A DNA stretch of 52,030 nt from Ruminococcus sp. (lineage in GTDB: Bacteria; Bacillota; Clostridia; Oscillospirales; Ruminococcaceae). Below the pieces are notes generated by a model. It saw only the letters and a list, made by a program, of their open reading frames with translations, ran no database searches and had not been told where the DNA came from. The stretch is taken from the NCBI GenBank assembly GCA_021201755.1, contig JAJQEI010000050.1, positions 1-52,030 of the forward strand, given 5' to 3'. A program made the position numbers and the translations under genes. Below, piece by piece: positions 7,319-15,927 of the stretch. Position 1 is the first letter of the stretch. The number at the start of each line of letters is the position of its first letter.

Positions 7319-8251
7319 TTACGAAGCCAGCGAGATAATATCTGCGCAGTCTTCACCGACATCATAGCTGACAAATTCCAATGCATTTTGGTCGTACGTA
7401 AAGCGGAAAATAAATGCAACAATACCGGGGTTGTCAGAAATCTGGAAGTGAATTGTGATTTCATCACCAACTTCTGCAGTAACAGATTCGCAAGTTAATT
7501 GAATCGTACCATCGCCACTGGTTTCAGCTATAGCAGCTTCTACATCACCAACAGTGACATAACCATTTGTAGAGTTATAGGTAATGGTTTCGGCATCATA
7601 GTTTGCAAAATCGCAGGCACCGATGCTAATTTCATAATTGCCGTCTGCAACGTCGTCTTTCACACGGAATGTTACGTCAACAAAATCGCCATTAAATGCA
7701 TAATCTTTACCAGTGGACATATCCATCCAGTATACCTGCTTTCCTACAAGACTTACTACGTATTCAGTAGAATCGTCATTGGAAGAATTATCAGAGGAAC
7801 CGTTAGAAGAACTGGAGGAGCCAGAACTACTGGAGCTACTGCTAGAGCCATTAGAACTGCTGGAACTTGAGGAAGAAGAGCCGGAACTATCACGATTGGA
7901 GACAGCTTCAGTTACTGCCGTACCATTTTCATCGGTAACAGTGTTGCCCTCTTCATCTGTTACGATGATGTAGCTTTCTTCAGAATCTACATCATTATCT
8001 CCACCTGTTTCACTGTCATCATCGGTAGTAGAACTGTCGCTTTGGCTAACATCTTTGTTGACGGGGGTAGAATCACTATCTTCTACTTCATAATCATAAA
8101 TTGTCATATCTTGTTTCATCTCTACGTCTGCAACACTGTTGTCACCAGAAGAATCTTCGTTATCTGAAGAACTTTTCCCACAGGCGGAACAGATCATGCC
8201 AATAGCACAGACACTGAGCAAAGCGATAATTCTTGTTCGAATCGATTTCAT
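7319..8251 (-). CDS. Lipoprotein with Ser-rich linker and cohesin-like domain in permuted order
   Basis: 310 residues. An N-terminal export signal ends at Cys24 (MICSAC|G, a loose lipobox), so it is probably membrane-anchored. Residues ~25-165 are an acidic/Ser linker, including Ser/Gly runs at ~122-155. Residues ~165-240 (VYWMDMSTGKDYAF, VDVTFRVKDDVADGNYEISI, NGYVTVGD) resemble the second half of a cohesin. Residues ~255-310 (VTAEVGDEITIHFQISDNPG, FRFTYDQNALEFVSYDVGED) resemble the first half. No continuation of the first half follows the stop at 7319 in any frame I read. It may present a dockerin-binding surface at the membrane; that is inference. Consensus promoter upstream and strong terminator downstream. 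Confidence 0.7.
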   Translation of the reverse strand: MKSIRTRIIALLSVCAIGMICSACGKSSSDNEDSSGDNSVADVEMKQDMTIYDYEVEDSDSTPVNKDVSQSDSSTTDDDSETGGDNDVDSEESYIIVTDEEGNTVTDENGTAVTEAVSNRDSSGSSSSSSSSSNGSSSSSSSSGSSSSSNGSSDNSSNDDSTEYVVSLVGKQVYWMDMSTGKDYAFNGDFVDVTFRVKDDVADGNYEISIGACDFANYDAETITYNSTNGYVTVGDVEAAIAETSGDGTIQLTCESVTAEVGDEITIHFQISDNPGIVAFIFRFTYDQNALEFVSYDVGEDCADIISLAS

Positions 8252-8303
8252 AAAACAAATTCCTTTCTAAATACAATCAAATTAAAATGAATTAATGTAA
8301 GTA

Positions 8304-8324
8304 TTATGCATAAAAAATGCATAA
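8304..8324 (-). repeat. Inverted repeat in the lipoprotein leader
   Basis: TTATGCAT (8304-8311) / ATGCATAA (8317-8324), a perfect 8-bp stem with a 5-base loop, between the promoter at 8342-8370 and the start codon at 8251. Confidence 0.5.
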
Positions 8325-8341
8325 ACATTATATACAAGATT

Positions 8342-8370
8342 ATTATACACGGTTTTGATTAGATTGTCAA
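8342..8370 (-). promoter_or_regulatory. Consensus sigma-A promoter of the lipoprotein gene
   Basis: TTGACA (8370-8365), 17-bp spacer, TATAAT (8347-8342) on the minus strand. Confidence 0.8.
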
Positions 8371-8430
8371 GACTTTTTATGAAAATATCAGAAATAGTAC
8401 GAAAAAAACTTTGTTTTTCACCAAATATAC

Positions 8431-8459
8431 TTGAAATTTTCACCAAAAAAGGATATAAT
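8431..8459 (+). promoter_or_regulatory. Sigma-A promoter upstream of the VTT gene
   Basis: TTGAAA (8431-8436), 17-bp spacer, TATAAT (8454-8459), leading to AGGAGG at 8520-8525 and the TTG start. Confidence 0.75.
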
Positions 8460-8533
8460 ATCAATTGGTTGGAGGATTGCGATAAATAGCATCTAAAAAC
8501 AATGTGAATTTTAGGGGTTAGGAGGCGTTTTCG

Positions 8534-9212
8534 TTGAAGAAAAAGAAGAGAAGTTTTTTTTTCTCAAGTTTCTCGAAAAGATATTGCTTTTGCAATTGTC
8601 TTTGTTGTGTTGGTAGCGGCAATTACCATTGCCATGATGCCACTAATTCGGCTTTTACTTTAGGAGGATGGACAAGCACTGATTGTAGAAAAGATGTAGA
8701 AGTTTGGATTATTTGTTCCGATTGTTTTTTTGATTTTACAAATATTGCAAGTGGTTGTAGCTGTGATTCCCGGTGGACCGATTCCAATAGTGGAAGAGAT
8801 ACTGTTCGGAAAAGTTGGTGCGTTGGTGCTATGCCTAGTGGGCTTTTTTCTGGGTACGGTTTTGGTGTACTATTTAGTACAATGGATTGGACGATCACTG
8901 GTTGATAGATTTGTATCAGAGGAGACGTTTCGAAAGTTCGATTTTCTGTTGGAAGGGAAACACTTAGAATGGCTTGTTTTTCTTGTCTTTTTTTTGCCGG
9001 GTTTGCCAAAAGATGCACTGACGTATTTGGTGTCATTTAATCCGAAAATCAAGCCTATGCGACTATTTTTAATCACAACAATCGGCAGAACACCTGCGAC
9101 CATTTTGACAATATTTTTAGGTGGAAGCATATGGGATGGAGATTATTCACTTGCATTGATTTTGGCTGGCGTAATGGTGTTGCTGGCTATTCTAGGATTT
9201 TTTATTAAATGA
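8534..9212 (+). pseudogene. VTT/TVP38-family membrane protein, interrupted
   Basis: The protein reads clearly as a TVP38/TMEM64 (VTT) protein: first helix FAIVFVVLVAAITIAMM, then IVFLILQILQVVVAVIPGGPIPIVEEILFGKVGA, GTVLVYYLVQWIGR, FFLPGLPKDALTYLVS, IGRTPATILTIFLGGSIW and a last helix. Translation should start at TTG 8534 (AGGAGG 8 bases upstream), but a T9 run (8554-8562) puts the start out of frame with the rest; one T fewer restores it. Two TAG codons (8661-8663 and 8697-8699) then interrupt the good frame 12 codons apart (LLL-stop-EDGQ; VEKM-stop-KFGLF). Family members act in membrane lipid scrambling/transport. Confidence 0.85.
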
Positions 9213-9261
9213 TATATCGACCGTCGTTCAAAAAAACGGCAACAGTTAAAGGAGAAAACAA

Positions 9262-9555
9262 ATGGGAAATCATACAATGAATAAACAAGAGTGTATGGAA
9301 AAATATGATGTTTTGTTACGGCTTTTCGCTCAAATACAAGAAGATCAAAGTAATTTTTATGAAGCACTGGAAACACTGGAGAAAATGCCGCACGGTACGC
9401 CAGGAGATATTGCCGGACAGGCGAAAGCGATGGCAATCGGAGATGCACTTAAGGCGAGAGAACATACCAACCAGGAGCTGATTCGAGTTTATCAGAATAT
9501 GTATTATGATCTGCGGACAGTTTTGTTTGCAACAGATAGTATAGAAGGAGTGTGA
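9262..9555 (+). CDS. Small uncharacterised helical protein
   Basis: 97 residues with AAAGGAG 8 bases before the start. No signal or membrane segment; predicted all-helical by its heptad-like pattern ([25 protein letters not shown]). It lies 4 bases before an EccA/CbbX-like AAA+ ATPase, so it may be that ATPase's partner or substrate. I do not recognise the family. Confidence 0.7.
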   Translation: MGNHTMNKQECMEKYDVLLRLFAQIQEDQSNFYEALETLEKMPHGTPGDIAGQAKAMAIGDALKAREHTNQELIRVYQNMYYDLRTVLFATDSIEGV

Positions 9556-9559
9556 CGCT

Positions 9560-11010
9560 ATGCAAAATATTGATTTACAAACGAAGCTTTCCTATTTGCG
9601 TACGTGCTGTACCATGTACGAAGTGCAGGGAATTGCTGTTGGTGGAAGTCAAATGGTACTGTCGGAATATGCAGATTTTGCTTACTTCAAATTTCTGCTT
9701 TTTTTAGCCAATCAGGATCATGTGATTACTGAAGCGGAAACGACGTTTCTTAACGTTTGCTTACATAAAAATGCAACCGTTTCCATGTTGGAGCATTTTT
9801 TACAGCAGAATCCTATCTCTTTTTCTGGAATATCGGATACGCTTTTGGCATTGTTGTCTGCTTTTATTCGGGCAGATTTGCAGGGAAGTGGCACAAATGG
9901 AAGTGTTTCTTTATTATATTTGGAGACTTTAGAGCAGTTAGGAAAGCAATTTTCACTGGATACTGTTGGAACATTGCGTACAGATCAAAATCTTGTGTTG
10001 CATTCTCTCATGCAGCAGCTGCAAAATTATCGGAAAACGGCAATTTGCGGGAGCAAGCGAGCAGATTTATATCAAGCAGCAACGATACCAGCAAATTTTC
10101 AAAGGAGTCAAAATGAAGAGACACCACAAATTCCCTTGACAAAGGAACCAGTGGTGACGGAGGCAGAAATCACTGATATTCCTACTGAGACATTAGAGAA
10201 ACTAATGGAGCAGCTACATTCTTTGACTGGGTTGCAGAACGTAAAAAAAGAGTTGGATAATCTGATTCACTTGTTGAAAATCCATGGTATGCGAAAAGAA
10301 CGACAGCTGCCACAGCCGGAGACATCATTGCATATGGTGTTTTCGGGAAATCCAGGGACAGGGAAAACTACTGTAGCAAGGTTGTTATCTAAAATTTATG
10401 CAAGGCTTGGCGTTCTAGAAAAAGGACACTTGGTAGAAGTAGACAGAGCTATACTGGTCAGTGGTTATGTGGGACAGACGGCAATTAAGACGAAAAAGGT
10501 AATCGAAAAAGCACTAGGTGGCGTATTGTTTATCGATGAAGCTTATACGCTTACCAGCGGAAGTGGACAAAATGATTTCGGGCAGGAAGCGGTGAACACG
10601 TTACTCAAAGAAATGGAGGATCATCGTAACGAATTGATTGTCATTGTAGCTGGCTATCCGACGGAAATGGAATCATTCTTGGATGCTAATCCTGGATTAC
10701 GTTCTCGTTTTCGTCAAATCATTTTTTTGAAGATTATATGCCGGAAGAACTCTTGCGTATTTTTTTGAGCATTTGCGATACATATTGCTTAAACTTGATG
10801 GATGACGGAAAAGCTTATGTTTTGGATTATTTTCGCCATCGTTGTAAAAATGTGGGAGATGATTTCGCCAATGCCAGAGATGTTCGGAATTTTTTTGAAT
10901 TTGCATTGACCAATCAGGCGAATCGTTTGGCTGATCTGCCTAAACCGCTCTCTGATGAGCAACTTTTGACTTTAACACTAGAGGACGTGACGGATATAAC
11001 GTTAACTTGA
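9560..11010 (+). pseudogene. CbbX/SpoVK/EccA-type AAA+ ATPase, frameshifted
   Basis: Residues 1-130 form a helical region that looks like a TerB-type domain. From ~210 comes an AAA+ module: GLQNVKKEL at the start, Walker [11 protein letters not shown], Walker [10 protein letters not shown], sensor region [21 protein letters not shown]. The frame then changes: at T7 (10722-10728) one missing T diverts it to a stop at 10768. The other frame continues [15 protein letters not shown] and the lid region (YFRHRC...ANARDVRNFFEFALTNQANRLA) to 11010. With one extra T the whole is ~483 residues. A single homopolymer indel may be a sequencing error, so the gene could be intact in vivo. Confidence 0.85.
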
Positions 11011-11283
11011 TAAGTTTTATAATATGTTCATATTTAGAATAAGGGATTATTCATATTCTTCCTGTATAATAAAGCATGGAAATAATCTTTCGATTGAATT
11101 AGTTGAAACCGAAAGGGAGCAACAGGATTTAATTCGAATACGGACAATGACGTCCCGTACAGTGCGATTGCTGTATGAGACGTTTTTTTCGTCTCCATGC
11201 ATTAGTCGTCTCGAAGATAGCGACAATGATGTTCTATCAAATTCCTAAAAAATTTTGATTTTATGAATTGGAGGACGAAAATT

Positions 11284-12523
11284 ATGGATTCCGGAAGTAT
11301 TGCTTTTGTCATTATTTGTGCAGCATTTGTATTATTTATGACACCAGGATTGTCTTATTTTTACGGTGGATTGGTAAGACGTAAAAATGTAGTAAATACT
11401 ATGTTTGCATCGGTTGTCACCATTGGTATTGGTATTGTAATGTGGGTACTGTTTGGCTATTCTTTATCATTTGGTATTAATGATTCTGCTATAGGTGGGT
11501 TTATTGGGAACTTTGACTGGATCAGTTTGACCGGTGTTTCTACAGAAGAAGGTTATGTTGATTCTCATGTAATACCAAATATGGTTTTTTGCCTGTTTCA
11601 AATGATGTTCGCTGTTATTACACCTGCTCTGATTACCGGTTCGGTGGCAGGTAGAATGAAGTTTAAGTCACTGTTTATTTTCTTGGTTTTGTGGAGCATC
11701 GTGGTATATTACCCTATGGCACATATGGTTTGGGCAGACGGCGGATTTTTGGCAGAAATTGGATCAATCGACTTTGCAGGTGGTAATGTCGTACATATTA
11801 GCTCGGGTGTTACTGCACTAATGCTTTGTATTTTGCTTAGCAAGCGTTATGATTACTCGAGAGCAAATTATCGTATTCATAACATTCCTATGGTAGCAAT
11901 GGGTGCATTTATTCTTTTGTTTGGTTGGTTTGGATTCAATGCCGGTTCAGCACTGGAAGCGAACGGGTTGGCGGCACACGCTTTTGTGACAACAGCTGTA
12001 TCAGCAGCATCTGCTATGCTTTCCTGGATGCTCTGTGATGTGATTTCAAATAAAAAAGCAACGTTCGTGGGTGCAAGTACCGGTTTGGTTACAGGTTTGG
12101 TCGGTATTACACCGGGTGCCGGTTTTGTACCGATTTGGGCAGCAATTATAATTGGATTGACCACTTCACCAATCTGTTATTTCATGATTTCTTGGGTAAA
12201 GAAAAAATTCGGCTATGATGATGTACTGGACACTTTCGGTTGTCATGGGATGGGGCGGTATTTGTACAGGATTGTTTTGTCAGTCGTCTATTAATGATAT
12301 TGGACAAGGGGACGGGTTGTTCTTTGGTGAAACACATTTGTTCCTTGCACAGCTTACAAGTATCGGCATTACCATTGTAGTTGCAGTTGTAGGCACATTG
12401 ATTTGTTATGCGATTACCAGATTATTCGGAAGAATTCGAGTGGATGAAAAAGACGAGCGTTCTGGTTTGGATATCTCCCAACATGGTGAGTCTGCATATC
12501 CGTCCTTTAATGGTTTAGATTAA
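11284..12523 (+). pseudogene. amtB: Ammonium transporter, frameshifted
   Basis: Amt/MEP/Rh channel with eleven helices: FMTPGLSYFYGGLVRRKNV, the YYPMAHMVW and HISSGVTAL segments, FNAGSALEANG, and the signature DTFGCHGMGG. At G4 (12252-12255) an extra G breaks the frame inside that signature; three G restore GMGGICTGLF and the final helices to 12523. The start is ATG 11284 with GGAGG 9 bases upstream; the longer frame from 11263 has no ribosome site. It imports ammonium and is followed by its PII regulator gene. The indel is in a homopolymer, so error is possible. The 270 bases before it hold no gene I accept, only a GAGACG/CGTCTC hairpin (11177-11195). Confidence 0.9.
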
Positions 12524-12539
12524 GCAGTAGGTTAGACAA

Positions 12540-12902
12540 ATGGTTATCAAAGTAGAGGCAATTATTCGAGAAGAAAAATTAAATGATGTGCTGGATGCAC
12601 TAGTTGAGTTAGATGTACATGGTGTTACCTGTTATCAGGTGATGGGCTGTGGTACGCAGCGTGGTTTGAAAGAATACGCTTATGTGCGTGGTCACCAGCA
12701 AGTGGAAATTCAGATGCTACCAAAAATTAAAATAGAAGTTTTAGTTTCATCGGAGCAATGGGAACAAAAGACCATTGAAGTTATCCAAAAAGCAGCCTAT
12801 ACAGGCAGCATTGGTGATGGTAAAATTTTTAGTTATGATGTGCGAGAGGCAATGCGGATTCGTACGAAGGAAACAGGTTATGATGCTATTCAACCAGAGT
12901 AA
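12540..12902 (+). CDS. glnK: PII nitrogen regulatory protein (GlnK/GlnB family)
   Basis: 120 residues. N-terminal VIKVEAIIREEKLNDVLDALVELDVHG and the T-loop region (GCGTQRGLKEYAYVRG...LPKIKIEV), then the C-terminal AYTGSIGDGKIF that carries the ATP/2-oxoglutarate site motif (TG.IGDGKIF). PII trimers sense energy and 2-oxoglutarate and plug AmtB when ammonium is plentiful. Linkage to amtB (16 bases) supports the GlnK role. The T-loop differs somewhat from enterobacterial GlnK. The ribosome site is weak. Confidence 0.92.
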   Translation: MVIKVEAIIREEKLNDVLDALVELDVHGVTCYQVMGCGTQRGLKEYAYVRGHQQVEIQMLPKIKIEVLVSSEQWEQKTIEVIQKAAYTGSIGDGKIFSYDVREAMRIRTKETGYDAIQPE

Positions 12903-12937
12903 AATTTAAAAGTGAAAAAATCCCCAGATTTACAAAA

Positions 12938-12964
12938 AAGCTCTCTTATCAGGGAGCTTTTTTG
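12938..12964 (+). terminator. Terminator after amtB-glnK
   Basis: AAGCTC (12938-12943) / GAGCTT (12954-12959) extended by A-T pairs, followed by T6. Confidence 0.8.
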
Positions 12965-13018
12965 ATGACCAGACGCATTTTAAAAAAATTTGCATATCCT
13001 AAAACGAGGAGTGATGGA

Positions 13019-13867
13019 ATGCAATCTCAAATAAAAAAATTTTTACTGTCACTTTGTTTTGATATGCTAGGCAGCACACTTTATTCGATTGGCATTGCTA
13101 CGTTTGCACAGAAAGCAGATTTCGCACCAGGTGGTGTTTTAGGATTTGCATTGATCTTGTATCATTTGTGGGGATTTCCTGTGGGTGTGACGAGTTTACT
13201 ACTAAATTTACCTTTGGCGGCACTTAGTATTCGTGCTTTAGGAAGAAATTCCCTGTATAAGACCATACAATCCATGGTTTGTTACACAATACTTTTAGAT
13301 GGTATATTTCCATATATACCTTATTACGATGGGTCATCCATGCTAGCAGCACTTTTTTCCGGTATTTTTTTGGGTATGGGTATGGCAATATTCTATATGC
13401 ATGGTTCATCATCTGGCGGAACGGACTTTTTGACATTGTTGATTCAGTCAAAGAGACCGAAGTTTTCCATTGGCTTTGTTATAATGACGATTGACGTTAT
13501 GATTATTCTGCTCGGATGGTGGGTATTTGGCAATTTTGAGTCAGTATTGTATGGAATTATCTCTACAGCAGCTTGTTCTATTGTTATGGATTGGATACTT
13601 TATCAGATTGGTACAACGAAATCATTGTTGATCATCACGAAATGTGGTGAAACTGTAGTAGCAAAAATTGCATATCATTGTAAGCGAAGTAGCATAGCAA
13701 TTCAAGGGTTTAGCACTTATTCAGGGAATGAAAAAACGGTGCTTATCTGTACGTGTTCTAATGTACAGGCGTATCGTATTCAAAAAATCGTAAAAAGTAT
13801 TGATGCAAATGCTTTTATAATTTTAACAAACTCCGGCGGTGTTTTTGGCGAAGGATTTCGAGAGTAG
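13019..13867 (+). CDS. YitT family membrane protein (DUF161 + DUF2179)
   Basis: 282 residues. Five to six N-terminal helices include the family signature: FAPGGVLGFALILYHLWGFPVG near the start and GSSSGGTDFLTLLIQ around residue 140. A C-terminal soluble DUF2179 domain (STYSGNEKTVLICTCSNVQAYRIQKIV) follows. Function of the family is not established. The start is ATG 13019 with AGGAG 7 bases upstream; the frame is open back to 12962 but without a ribosome site. It ends in TAG, with its stop directly abutting the convergent radical-SAM gene. Confidence 0.88.
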   Translation: MQSQIKKFLLSLCFDMLGSTLYSIGIATFAQKADFAPGGVLGFALILYHLWGFPVGVTSLLLNLPLAALSIRALGRNSLYKTIQSMVCYTILLDGIFPYIPYYDGSSMLAALFSGIFLGMGMAIFYMHGSSSGGTDFLTLLIQSKRPKFSIGFVIMTIDVMIILLGWWVFGNFESVLYGIISTAACSIVMDWILYQIGTTKSLLIITKCGETVVAKIAYHCKRSSIAIQGFSTYSGNEKTVLICTCSNVQAYRIQKIVKSIDANAFIILTNSGGVFGEGFRE

Positions 13868-14761
13868 TTATTCTATACTTGTAAAAAATTCCGGCAAAAA
13901 TGCTTCATTTGCTGAGGAACGCTCTTGTGAAAAACCGTTAAAATTAAGAGATACTGCATATTTGCGGATACTTTCGTATTCTAGTGTGGTAATACGACGA
14001 CGGAGGTACTTATCCTGTTTCGCAGTTTCCGTTGGTGTGTATTGTCCCATAAGACTCAAAAGAAACTGTTCTTGTGGCAACGATTGAGATAGCCAATCTA
14101 AAATTGCCATAGATTCCTTCCGATGTCCGGGCAGTACAAGATGTCGTACGACCAATCCTCTTTGCAATAAGTCACCATTCCACTGTAGTGAACCCACTTG
14201 ACGAAACATTTCATTGATCGCAGCAGATGCCACTGGAAAATAATCGGCACAGTTGGCATAAGTCATTCCTATTTTCGAATCAGAAAACTTCAAATCTGGC
14301 AAATAAATATCTATCAGTCCGTCTAACATTTGCAGAATCTCTGGTGAGTCATAGCCACTGCTGTTCCAGACTACCGGAATATGCAATTTTGATTTAATGA
14401 GAGACAGAGCTTCAGCAATCCATGGAGAGAAATGGCTGCCCGTTACAAGGTTGATATTGCTAGCATTTTGTTGCTGTAAGTTCAAAAACGTATTTACAAG
14501 CTGTTTTATTGTCAGATGCTTTCCCACAGCTTTTTGGTTGATTTCATGATTTTGACAGAACATACGTCCCAAGGCACATCCAGAAAAGAATACTGTTCCC
14601 GAACCGTTTTTACCGGAGATACACGGTTCTTCCCAAAAGTGCAGTGCTGTACGAGTAACGTAAACCTTGTCGCCACAGTGACATTGTCCGAGACTTTTCG
14701 TACGGTCTGCACCACACCTGCGGGGACACAGGTGGCGATTCGTCATGTTGAAGTATGTCAT
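13868..14761 (-). CDS. Radical-SAM protein, PflX/pyruvate formate-lyase-activase-like, with a lost cluster cysteine
   Basis: 297 residues. N-terminal LCPRRCGADR and the region around VFFSGC match the COG1313 PflX-like family. Radical-SAM enzymes hold a [4Fe-4S] cluster with CxxxCxxC; here the motif reads C-ALG-R-MF-C, so the middle Cys is Arg (codon CGT). The outer two Cys are present, as are LVTGSHFSPWI, WNSSGYDSPE and DIYLPDLKFSD from the barrel. Family length is normal. Without the third ligand the cluster should not form normally. Last gene of the operon; start overlaps the nspC stop (ATGA). Confidence 0.82.
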   Translation of the reverse strand: MTYFNMTNRHLCPRRCGADRTKSLGQCHCGDKVYVTRTALHFWEEPCISGKNGSGTVFFSGCALGRMFCQNHEINQKAVGKHLTIKQLVNTFLNLQQQNASNINLVTGSHFSPWIAEALSLIKSKLHIPVVWNSSGYDSPEILQMLDGLIDIYLPDLKFSDSKIGMTYANCADYFPVASAAINEMFRQVGSLQWNGDLLQRGLVVRHLVLPGHRKESMAILDWLSQSLPQEQFLLSLMGQYTPTETAKQDKYLRRRITTLEYESIRKYAVSLNFNGFSQERSSANEAFLPEFFTSIE

Positions 14762-15912
14762 GACAACCGCTCCCGAAAATCGGCGTATCCAAATCGTTTG
14801 ACAAGTTCCAATCTACCATTTCCATGATAAAGTAAAATGTCTGGTAAGGGAATTCCATTAAATGTATTATTTTTCACCATAGAATAAATTGCCATATCGC
14901 AGAATATCAGTTTATCGCCGATTTTCAAGGGATTGTCAAAACTGTAATCACCAATGACGTCACCAGCCAAACAAGTGTTTCCGGCGAAACGATAAGTATA
15001 CTTTTTTTCATTTGGTTGACCACTGTAGAGGACATGAGGACGATAAGGCATCTCAAGAACGTCTGGCATATGACATGATGCCGATGCATCCAGAATTGCA
15101 ATATACATACCGTTGTGAACAATGTCCAGTACAGTTGCTACGAGATAGCCTACGTTTAAAGCTACCGCTTCACCCGGTTCCAAATAAACCTGCACACCAT
15201 AGTGAGATTGTATTCGATCAATGCACTGAAGCAGCAGATCCACATCATAATCTGATCGGGTGATGTGATGCCCCCCACCGAAATTTATCCATTTACAGCG
15301 TTTGAGCCAAAAGTCAAATCGGGGAATAATATAATCTAGTGTACGTTTCAATACGTCGGCGTTTTGTTCACACATCGTATGGAAATGAATACCATCGAGT
15401 CCGTCAAATCCATCAATTTCCATTTGTTCCAGCGGAACGCCCATACGAGACCCTGTAATACATGGATTATATAAATCTGTCTCTACCTCCGCATAGCCTG
15501 GGTTAATACGAATGCCACAAGAAACTTTATGTGTCGCAGCCTGTACTTGTTTTCGATAGATTCGCCACTGTCCAAAAGAATTGAAAACAATATGGTCTGC
15601 AATTTTCAGAAGCTGCGTAAAATCTTCTTGCGTGTAAGCCGGAGAGAAAACGTGTACCTCTTTTCCAAATGTTTCTCGTCCCAATTTTGCCTCATACAGA
15701 CCGCTCGCTGTAACGCCTGCCAAATCATCTCGAATCAGTGGATATGTTGCAAACATGGAAAATGCTTTTTGAGCTAAGAGAATTTTGCAGTCAGTTTTTT
15801 TCTGAATTTGGCGCAGCAATGTAGTGTTCTTTTTCAAAAGTCTGGCATCTGTAATATAACAAGGTGTGCGGATACTATCCAGGGGAATATCAAAGAGCGA
15901 TTCGAAATGCAT
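14758..15912 (-). CDS. nspC: Carboxynorspermidine decarboxylase
   Basis: 384 residues; alanine-racemase-fold PLP enzyme. The N-terminal KILLAQKAFSM holds the PLP lysine (Lys49). Also visible are GIRINPGY, GIHFHTMCEQ, KWINFGGGHHI, YLEPGEAVAL (PLP phosphate and substrate contacts) and the C-terminal GNTCLAGDVIGDY and FCDMAIYSMVKNNTFNG typical of NspC. It decarboxylates carboxy(nor)spermidine in the alternative polyamine pathway. The expected partner, carboxy(nor)spermidine dehydrogenase, is not in the window. The start is ATG 15912 with GGGAGG 7 bases upstream; the TTG at 15927 overlaps that site. Confidence 0.92.
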   Translation of the reverse strand: MHFESLFDIPLDSIRTPCYITDARLLKKNTTLLRQIQKKTDCKILLAQKAFSMFATYPLIRDDLAGVTASGLYEAKLGRETFGKEVHVFSPAYTQEDFTQLLKIADHIVFNSFGQWRIYRKQVQAATHKVSCGIRINPGYAEVETDLYNPCITGSRMGVPLEQMEIDGFDGLDGIHFHTMCEQNADVLKRTLDYIIPRFDFWLKRCKWINFGGGHHITRSDYDVDLLLQCIDRIQSHYGVQVYLEPGEAVALNVGYLVATVLDIVHNGMYIAILDASASCHMPDVLEMPYRPHVLYSGQPNEKKYTYRFAGNTCLAGDVIGDYSFDNPLKIGDKLIFCDMAIYSMVKNNTFNGIPLPDILLYHGNGRLELVKRFGYADFRERLS

Positions 15913-15927
15913 GGATAATCCTCCCAA

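Noticed and set aside
11024..11248. 74-codon open frame before amtB
   Set aside because: No ribosome site, no family-like sequence, and it spans a hairpin; most likely leader sequence.
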